A program made the translations under genes and the position numbers. A DNA stretch of 11,004 bases from the NCBI GenBank assembly GCA_002405515.1, contig DHLZ01000144.1, positions 1-11,004 of the forward strand, given 5' to 3'. The DNA comes from Planctomycetaceae bacterium UBA4655 (lineage in GTDB: Bacteria > Planctomycetota > Planctomycetia > Pirellulales > UBA1268). The first letter of the stretch is position 1. The number at the start of each line of letters is the position of its first letter. Positions 6,317 through 11,004 of this stretch are shown here, one piece after another. Below the pieces are notes generated by a model. That model worked only from the letters and a program-made list of their open reading frames with translations. It made no database searches and was not told where the DNA came from.

Positions 6317-7621
6317 TCAGCAGCGGACTTCGTCGGCGCGGCCGACGGCGTTCATGCGGCGGAGGAAGTGCGGGCCGTCGGCGGTCGGCGAGGGGTGGCC
6401 GCTGCCGGTCGCTGCCGGCTTCGGCTCGCCGCGGGCGGCCTTCCCGAAGAACTCCGCGATCCTGCCGACGACGGTTCGCTGCTCGTCGACGGTGAGCTCG
6501 GGGAAGATCGGCAGCGCGAGCGTCTCCTCGGCGGCCAGCTCGGTTTCCGGTAGGTCGCCCTTCTTCCAGCCGAGATGCTCGAAGCATTTTTGGAGGTGGA
6601 GCGGGATCGGGTAGTAGATCTCCGTCCCCACCTTGCATGTGGTGAGATGCCCGCGGAGTGCATCCCGTCGTCCGCCCGGCACGCGGATGACGAACTGGTT
6701 CCAGACGTGGCGGCCCCGCGGCTCGTCGGTCGGCAGGACGACAAGTCCCTCGAGCCCGTGGCGGGCGAAGAGATCGAGATACCGGGCGACATTCCTCTGC
6801 CTGGAGGTCGTCCAGTCGTCGAGGTGCCGCAGCTTCACCCGCAGCACGGCCGCCTGAATCGTATCGAGGCGGCTGTTGATGCCGATCACCTGGTGGTAGT
6901 ATCTCGGCTCCATGCCGTGCACCCGCAGGAGCTTGAGCGCCGCCGCGATGTCGTCGCGGGTCGTCGTGAGGAAGCCCCCGTCGCCGATCCCGCCGAGATT
7001 CTTCGTCGGATAGAAGCTGAAGCAGCCGACGTCGCCGAGCGCGCCGGAGCAGCGGCCGTGCCAGGTGGAGAGGATCGACTGGGCCGCGTCTTCCACCACG
7101 GGAACTCCCGCCTTGCGGGCGATCGGGAGGAGCGCGTCCATGTCGGCCGTGCGGCCGAAGAGGTGCACGGGCACGATCGCCCTGCACTTCGGGCCGATCT
7201 TCCTGGCCACGTCGGCCGGATCGACGAGATAGGTCGCCGGATCGATCTCGGCGAAGACCGGGATCGCGCCCAGGCGGGTCACGGCGCTCGCGGTCGCGAA
7301 GAAGGTGTAGCTCGGCAGGACCACCTCGTCTCCCGGGCCGATGCCCAGGGCCATGAGCGCCAGCAGCAGGGCGTCGCTGCCGGAGGCGCAGCTGATCACG
7401 TGGGGAACGCCCAGCTCGCGGGAGAGGTCGGTCTCGAGATCGGCCACGTCGGGGCCGAGCACGAATCGCCCGGAGTCGCACACCCTCTCGATCGCGCCGC
7501 GGATCTCCTCGCGGAGAACGGCGTACTGACGGTCGAGTGCGAGCAGACCGACCGATGGAAGCAGGTTCGCGTCGCCGAATGTCTCTTGCTTTGCTTCCGT
7601 GGGCAGCTCGTGGCGGATCAT
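6317..7621 (-). CDS. DegT/DnrJ/EryC1/StrS family aminotransferase (nucleotide-sugar transaminase)
   Basis: A 434-residue PLP-dependent aminotransferase of the family that transfers an amino group to keto nucleotide sugars for surface polysaccharides or glycans. Visible features are LDRQYAVLREEI at 29-40, the phosphate-binding ASGSDALLLAL at 79-89, VEDAAQS at 176-182 (D178 contacts the PLP ring nitrogen), FSFYPTKNLGG at 201-211 with Schiff-base lysine K207, GDGG at 213-216, and INSRLDTIQAA at 248-258. The overall pattern resembles WbpE/WlbC-type 3-keto-uronate aminotransferases, but the substrate cannot be fixed. The start is MIRHELPTEA, with a loosely spaced GGAG upstream; an ATG at 7690 would add 23 residues unlike the family. 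Residues 394-434 are a Pro/Gly/Arg-rich extension beyond the usual end. No other polysaccharide gene is in the window. Confidence 0.9.
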   Translation of the reverse strand: MIRHELPTEAKQETFGDANLLPSVGLLALDRQYAVLREEIRGAIERVCDSGRFVLGPDVADLETDLSRELGVPHVISCASGSDALLLALMALGIGPGDEVVLPSYTFFATASAVTRLGAIPVFAEIDPATYLVDPADVARKIGPKCRAIVPVHLFGRTADMDALLPIARKAGVPVVEDAAQSILSTWHGRCSGALGDVGCFSFYPTKNLGGIGDGGFLTTTRDDIAAALKLLRVHGMEPRYYHQVIGINSRLDTIQAAVLRVKLRHLDDWTTSRQRNVARYLDLFARHGLEGLVVLPTDEPRGRHVWNQFVIRVPGGRRDALRGHLTTCKVGTEIYYPIPLHLQKCFEHLGWKKGDLPETELAAEETLALPIFPELTVDEQRTVVGRIAEFFGKAARGEPKPAATGSGHPSPTADGPHFLRRMNAVGRADEVRC

Positions 7622-7858
7622 GCCGAAGTCATCTCCGTGGCACTGGGCTCTCCGGACGCCGGGGCGTGCGGCCCGCCGTCCTTGCCACATGATGCGTGGC
7701 AGAGTCCGTGATCGTCACTCCCGAACCGTTCGCTGAAGTCGATTGCGGGCATCGCGTTGGGCTGGCTCGATTCGTGGATTGGAGCTGGCGAAAGGCGGGG
7801 GATAGGAAATCTCCCGATCCGCCGCAAGGGCAGTTGGGTGAAGGCGTCGCGAGGATGT

Positions 7859-7888
7859 TTGACACCTCCCCGCCAGGGACCCTAGATT
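7859..7888 (+). promoter_or_regulatory. Sigma-70-like promoter of tex
   Basis: A perfect -35 hexamer, TTGACA (7859-7864), is followed after 18 nt by TAGATT (7883-7888), a 4/6 match to the -10 consensus. Transcription would begin near 7895, giving a leader of about 70 nt before the TTG start of tex. This is the best promoter match I found in the window. Confidence 0.6.
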
Positions 7889-7897
7889 CACACGGTT

Positions 7898-7914
7898 CGC
7901 GGGCCCGGCCCGCG
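7898..7914. promoter_or_regulatory. GC palindrome at the predicted tex transcription start
   Basis: CGCGGGC (7898-7904) and GCCCGCG (7908-7914) form a perfect 7-bp, all-GC inverted repeat with a 3-nt loop (CCG). It starts a few bases after the predicted transcription start. It could be an operator or a stabilising 5' hairpin in the tex leader. The symmetry is seen directly; the function is inference. Confidence 0.45.
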
Positions 7915-7964
7915 TGGCATCCTCGGTGTCGATAGTCGATCCTCCCCCTGAGTGATACAGGCCC

Positions 7965-10682
7965 TTGAGCGACACAGGTTCGTCAGCCGGCGCGGTGGCA
8001 CCGCCCTCTCCGACGGCGGCCGCTCCGGGGAACGGTTCGGCCGCCGGCCCGATCGTCATCGACCTCGGGCAGATCGCCGGCCGGCTGGGGCTGCCCCCAC
8101 CGCGGGTCGAGGCCGTGATCCTGCTGCTCGATGCGGGCAATACGGTTCCCTTCATCACCCGCTATCGCCGTGACCAGACCGGCGGGCTCGACGAGATCGA
8201 CATCAGGCGGATCGAGAAGGCGATCGCCAAGGCCCGGCAACTCGCCGACCGGAAGCAGACGATTCTTCGCACGATCGAGGGCCAGGGGAAGCTCACCGAG
8301 CAATTGACGCGGGCCATCGTCGCCGCGGAGAGCTCGAAGCAGCTCGAGGATCTCTACCTGCCGTTCAAGCCCCGGAAGCTCTCGCTCGCGGAGATCGCCA
8401 GGCAGCGACGCCTGGAGCCTTTGGCCAGGGAGATCCTCGAAGCGGTCGTTTCGCCGGAAGATCTCGACCGCCGCGCCGCCGACTTCATCGACGCCGACGG
8501 CCAGGTCGCGACCGCTGCCGACGCGCTGCTCGGCGTGGGGCACATCATCGCCGACACCTTCAGCGAACGGGCCGACGTGCGGCAGCAGTTGCGATCGATC
8601 GTGCACAAGAAGGGGCACATCAAGAGCCAGCGGGTCGAGAGCGAGGGGAAGGCCTTGTCGAAGGCCGAGAAGCACTATCGTGACTACTTCGACTACGCCG
8701 AGCACGTGCAGCGGGTTCCCCCGCACCGGGCCCTCGCCATCAACCGCGGTGAGAGGGCGAAGCTGCTCAAGGTGAGGATCGACGTGCCGGTCGAGGAGCT
8801 GGAGGCGGCCGCCGCGGAAATTCTCGTGCCCGCCGGGCATCCGCACGCCGAATTCCTCCGGGGCTGCGTCCGCGACTCGATCGTGAGGCTCATCCAGCCG
8901 AGCCTCGAGCGGGAACTGCGACGCGAGATCACCGACTGGTGCGAGACCCACGCGGTCGAGGTCTTCGCGAAGAACCTCCGCAACCTCCTGCTCCAGCCGC
9001 CGGTCGTCGGCCGCCGCGTCCTCTCGCTCGATCCCGGATTCAAGAGCGGCTGCAAGGCTGTCGTGATCGACGAGTGCGGCAATCCGCTCGAAAACGCGAT
9101 CCTCCACATCATCGGAAAAAAGGAGAAGCGGGAGGCAGCCGGCAAGAAGATCGTGGAGATGGTCACGACCCACGCCGCCACCGTGATCGCGATCGGCAAC
9201 GGAACGGCCGGCCGGGAGACCGAATCGCTCGTCGCCGAGCTCGTGGCGGGAGAGCTCAAGCCGCTCGACATCGGATACGCCATCGTCAACGAGGCCGGCG
9301 CGAGCGTCTACTCGACGAGCGAGCTGGCACGTGAGGAGTTTCCCGGGCACGAGGCTTCCGCCCGCGGGGCGATCTCGATCGGCCGCCGCCTGCAGGACCC
9401 GCTCTCGGAGCTCGTGAAGATCGAGCCTGCCAACATCGGCGTCGGCCTGTACCAGCACGACGTGAAGGCGAGGCACCTGAATGCGTCACTCGACGCCGTC
9501 GTCGAGAGCTGCGTGAACTACGTCGGCGTGGACGTCAATACCGCGAGCCCGGCGCTCCTGCGATACGTTTCGGGCCTCAACCAGACCATGGCGAAGGGCT
9601 TCCAGGAGTGGAGGCTCAAGAACGGCCCGTTCAGGTCGCGTCGGCAGCTGCTCGAGGTGCCGGGGTTCGGCGAGGCGGCGTTCGTGCAGGCCGTCGGTTT
9701 TCTCAAGATCTCCGGAGGCGACAACCCGCTCGACGCGACCTGGATCCACCCCGAGAGCTATCCGGTCGCCGAGAAGGTGCTCGAACGGCTCGGCTTCTCT
9801 CCGGCCGACCTCGCCAACCGTCAGCAGACCGACGCGATCGCGGAGAAGGCGTCGGCAATAGACCTCGCCGGCCTCGCCCGGGAGCTCGGCGTGGGACGGC
9901 TGCTGCTTTCGGACATCATCGAGCAGCTTCGTCGGCCCGGACGGGATCCGCGGGAGGACCTCCCCAAGCCGTTCTTCAAGAAGGGGGTTCTCAAGCTCGA
10001 GGATCTCGAGGTCGGGATGGAACTGCTCGGTTCCGTGCTGAACGTCGTCGACTTCGGCGCGTTCGTGGACATCGGGCTCCACGACAGCGGGCTCGTCCAC
10101 ATCAGCCAGCTCTCCTCGCGGTATGTGAGCGACCCCCACGACGTCCTCAGCGTCGGCCAGATCGTGAAGGTCTGGGTGCTCGAGCTCGACAAGGCCCGAC
10201 GCCGCGTGGCGCTCACGATGATCGATCCCGACGCCGCCCGCCGGGAGAAACCGCCGCGGCAGCAGGAGCGGAGCGAGGGGAGGCCCGATCGCCCCCGCAG
10301 GGAGCGGCGGGAGGGTCAGCCCCGTCAGCCGCAGCCGCCGAAGCAGGAGGCCGGTCCGCAGGAGGGGCGGCGGAGCGACGGCGAGGGTGGCCGCCGGAAG
10401 CAATCAGGCGGCCGCGGGCAGAAACAGCATTCGCGCGACCGAGAACCGCGGGGCCGCGTCTATACGTCGAAGCAGGAGAAGCCGCCGCCAGCGCCGCTCA
10501 CGAAGGAGATGCGGGAAGGAAAGAAGCCATTGCGGACGTTCGGCGACCTGAAGCAGTTCTTCCTCTCGCAGCAGGAGCCCGAGGAGGATCCGAAGCCGGA
10601 TGCACAGGCCGACGCCGTCGAGAGCGAGTCGGGCGATCCTTCGACGGGATCCAGCGACGGTAGCGTTCGAGGCAACGGGTAG
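7965..10682 (+). CDS. tex: Tex family RNA-binding transcription accessory protein
   Basis: A 905-residue Tex protein, a Spt6-related factor that binds nucleic acid and is linked to transcription. The Tex N-terminal helical region is at about 31-230 (VEAVILLLDAGNTVPFITRY). The YqgF/RNase H-like domain runs from 349 to about 480 with D356 in LSLDPGFKSG, AIGNGTAGRETE at 409-420 and VNEAGASVYS at 441-450. Helix-hairpin-helix motifs lie at about 520-600 (NGPFRSRRQLLEVPGFGEA), and the S1 domain at about 678-752 (VVDFGAFVDIGLHDSGLVHISQL). Residues 755-905 are a disordered tail rich in Arg, Gln, Glu, Gly and Pro. The tail has one ordered-looking segment, PLTKEMREGKKPLRTFGDLK, at 844-863, and it makes the protein well over 100 residues longer than typical Tex (about 770-780). 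The start is TTG at 7965, just after an in-frame TGA at 7953. GTG at 7995 is the only close alternative, and no ATG precedes residue 399. No Shine-Dalgarno is evident. Confidence 0.95.
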   Translation: MSDTGSSAGAVAPPSPTAAAPGNGSAAGPIVIDLGQIAGRLGLPPPRVEAVILLLDAGNTVPFITRYRRDQTGGLDEIDIRRIEKAIAKARQLADRKQTILRTIEGQGKLTEQLTRAIVAAESSKQLEDLYLPFKPRKLSLAEIARQRRLEPLAREILEAVVSPEDLDRRAADFIDADGQVATAADALLGVGHIIADTFSERADVRQQLRSIVHKKGHIKSQRVESEGKALSKAEKHYRDYFDYAEHVQRVPPHRALAINRGERAKLLKVRIDVPVEELEAAAAEILVPAGHPHAEFLRGCVRDSIVRLIQPSLERELRREITDWCETHAVEVFAKNLRNLLLQPPVVGRRVLSLDPGFKSGCKAVVIDECGNPLENAILHIIGKKEKREAAGKKIVEMVTTHAATVIAIGNGTAGRETESLVAELVAGELKPLDIGYAIVNEAGASVYSTSELAREEFPGHEASARGAISIGRRLQDPLSELVKIEPANIGVGLYQHDVKARHLNASLDAVVESCVNYVGVDVNTASPALLRYVSGLNQTMAKGFQEWRLKNGPFRSRRQLLEVPGFGEAAFVQAVGFLKISGGDNPLDATWIHPESYPVAEKVLERLGFSPADLANRQQTDAIAEKASAIDLAGLARELGVGRLLLSDIIEQLRRPGRDPREDLPKPFFKKGVLKLEDLEVGMELLGSVLNVVDFGAFVDIGLHDSGLVHISQLSSRYVSDPHDVLSVGQIVKVWVLELDKARRRVALTMIDPDAARREKPPRQQERSEGRPDRPRRERREGQPRQPQPPKQEAGPQEGRRSDGEGGRRKQSGGRGQKQHSRDREPRGRVYTSKQEKPPPAPLTKEMREGKKPLRTFGDLKQFFLSQQEPEEDPKPDAQADAVESESGDPSTGSSDGSVRGNG

Positions 10683-10698
10683 CGTTCGAGGCAACGGG
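10661..10698. repeat. Exact 19-bp tandem duplication across the tex stop codon
   Basis: TAGCGTTCGAGGCAACGGG occurs twice without a gap (10661-10679 and 10680-10698), and a third TAG follows at 10699. The first three bases of copy two are the tex stop codon. Removing one copy would leave the same C-terminus, so the duplication is neutral for the protein. The perfect identity suggests a recent event. Confidence 0.85.
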
Positions 10699-10747
10699 TA
10701 GTACGGGTCCCGCAGTTCACCGCGGAATTCTGCCAGCTGCCGCCGGG

Positions 10748-10775
10748 CTCGCTGCTACCGAGCTCGTTGCTACCG
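10748..10775. repeat. 15-bp-period tandem duplication across the infA stop codon
   Basis: CTCGCTGCTACCG (10748-10760) and CTCGTTGCTACCG (10763-10775) match at 12 of 13 bases. Each includes CTA, the complement of a TAG stop. Because the period is five codons, infA has a second in-frame TAG (complement of 10755-10757) five codons after its real stop. Confidence 0.75.
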
Positions 10776-10991
10776 CTCGCGGAAGGTGATGCGGCCCTTC
10801 GTGAGGTCGTAGGGGGAGAGTTCGACCTTCACCTTGTCTCCCGGAACGATGCGGATGAAATTCTTCCGCATCCGGCCGGCGACGTGGGCGTTGACGATGT
10901 GACCGCCCGCGATCTGCACGCGGAAGCGGGTGTTGGCAAGGGCCTGGGTGACGACGCCTTCGACCTCGAGCGCTGCTTCTTTTTCCGCCAT
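10770..10991 (-). CDS. infA: Translation initiation factor IF-1
   Basis: The 73-residue product is IF-1, which binds the A site of the 30S subunit and works with IF-2 and IF-3 in choosing the start codon. It is one S1-like OB-fold, at the usual length of about 72 residues. The diagnostic pattern is clear: EVEGVV near the N-terminus, NTRFRV at 20-25, the AGRMRKNFIRI segment at 38-48, PGDKVKVELSPYDL, and KGRITFR near the end. AGGGA lies 5 nt upstream of the ATG, an acceptable Shine-Dalgarno. Only 13 nt upstream are in the window, so its promoter cannot be seen. It converges on tex across 87 nt, in which I see no canonical intrinsic terminator. Confidence 0.97.
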   Translation of the reverse strand: MAEKEAALEVEGVVTQALANTRFRVQIAGGHIVNAHVAGRMRKNFIRIVPGDKVKVELSPYDLTKGRITFRER

Positions 10992-11004
10992 GAGTGTCCC
11001 TGGG

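Larger units (their letters stand above)
7622..7964. other. 343-nt divergent intergenic region
   Basis: I see no convincing gene here; the open frames lack codon bias and family motifs. It separates the leftward aminotransferase from rightward tex. The tex side holds a sigma-70-like promoter and a GC palindrome (annotated separately). On the aminotransferase side there is only a weak leftward promoter-like pair: TTGCGG (complement of 7822-7827), 17 nt, then TATCCC (complement of 7799-7804). A small inverted repeat, TGCCAC (7683-7688) with GTGGCA (7696-7701) and a 7-nt loop, would lie in the aminotransferase leader. Confidence 0.6.

Noticed and set aside
6575..7711. 378-codon rightward open frame opposite the DegT-family gene
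   Set aside because: Antisense shadow of a gene with clear PLP-binding motifs.
7696..7935. 79-codon rightward ORF in the tex upstream region
   Set aside because: It has no Shine-Dalgarno and no motifs, and it runs through the predicted tex promoter and palindrome.
7983..9476. 497-codon leftward open frame opposite tex
   Set aside because: Antisense shadow in GC-rich sequence; it has no recognisable domain.
1..11004. CRISPR array, tRNA, rRNA, transposase or phage genes
   Set aside because: I found no regularly spaced direct repeats with spacers, no tRNA-like cloverleaf, no rRNA-like tract, and no recognisable mobile-element protein on either strand.

Overview
The window is a high-GC bacterial chromosome segment with ordinary housekeeping and accessory genes and no sign of a phage, plasmid, transposon or CRISPR locus. 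The mix points to a member of the Planctomycetota, which is an inference from gene content. It holds a bacterial topoisomerase VI A subunit, a DRB0094-type RNA ligase, a large one-pass membrane protein with a pseudopilin-G-like C-terminal motif, and a Tex protein with a long charged tail. Few genes have a clear Shine-Dalgarno sequence, and there are TTG and GTG starts.

Layout, left to right. Positions 1-192 are ambiguous and may hold the 3' end of a rightward gene. A leftward RNA ligase (193-1209) diverges from a rightward membrane protein of unknown function (1315-3162), whose ribosome-binding site sits in the loop of a small hairpin. That gene converges, across a 31-nt gap holding a hairpin, on a leftward pair: topoisomerase VI subunit A (4770-5915), then 10 nt later an NADP-type aldehyde dehydrogenase (3194-4759).

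Diverging from top6A is a tiny rightward ORF (6024-6110) that encodes a 28-residue, one-helix membrane peptide. Between it and the leftward DegT-family sugar aminotransferase (6317-7621) lies a roughly 175-bp repeat-rich, foldable element (6129-6301) that fits no gene. A 343-nt intergenic region (7622-7964) separates the aminotransferase from the divergent tex gene (7965-10682). It carries a good sigma-70-like promoter for tex followed by a GC-rich palindrome. Tex converges on infA (IF-1, 10770-10991). Small tandem duplications overlap the stop codons of both genes.

Functionally the genes are mostly unrelated: RNA repair, DNA topology, aldehyde oxidation, sugar amination, transcription accessory function and translation initiation. 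Only top6A and the dehydrogenase look co-transcribed. No convincing multi-gene novel system is visible. The best candidates for something undescribed are the 28-aa membrane peptide, the structured repeat at 6129-6301, and the topoisomerase VI A gene without an adjacent B gene.
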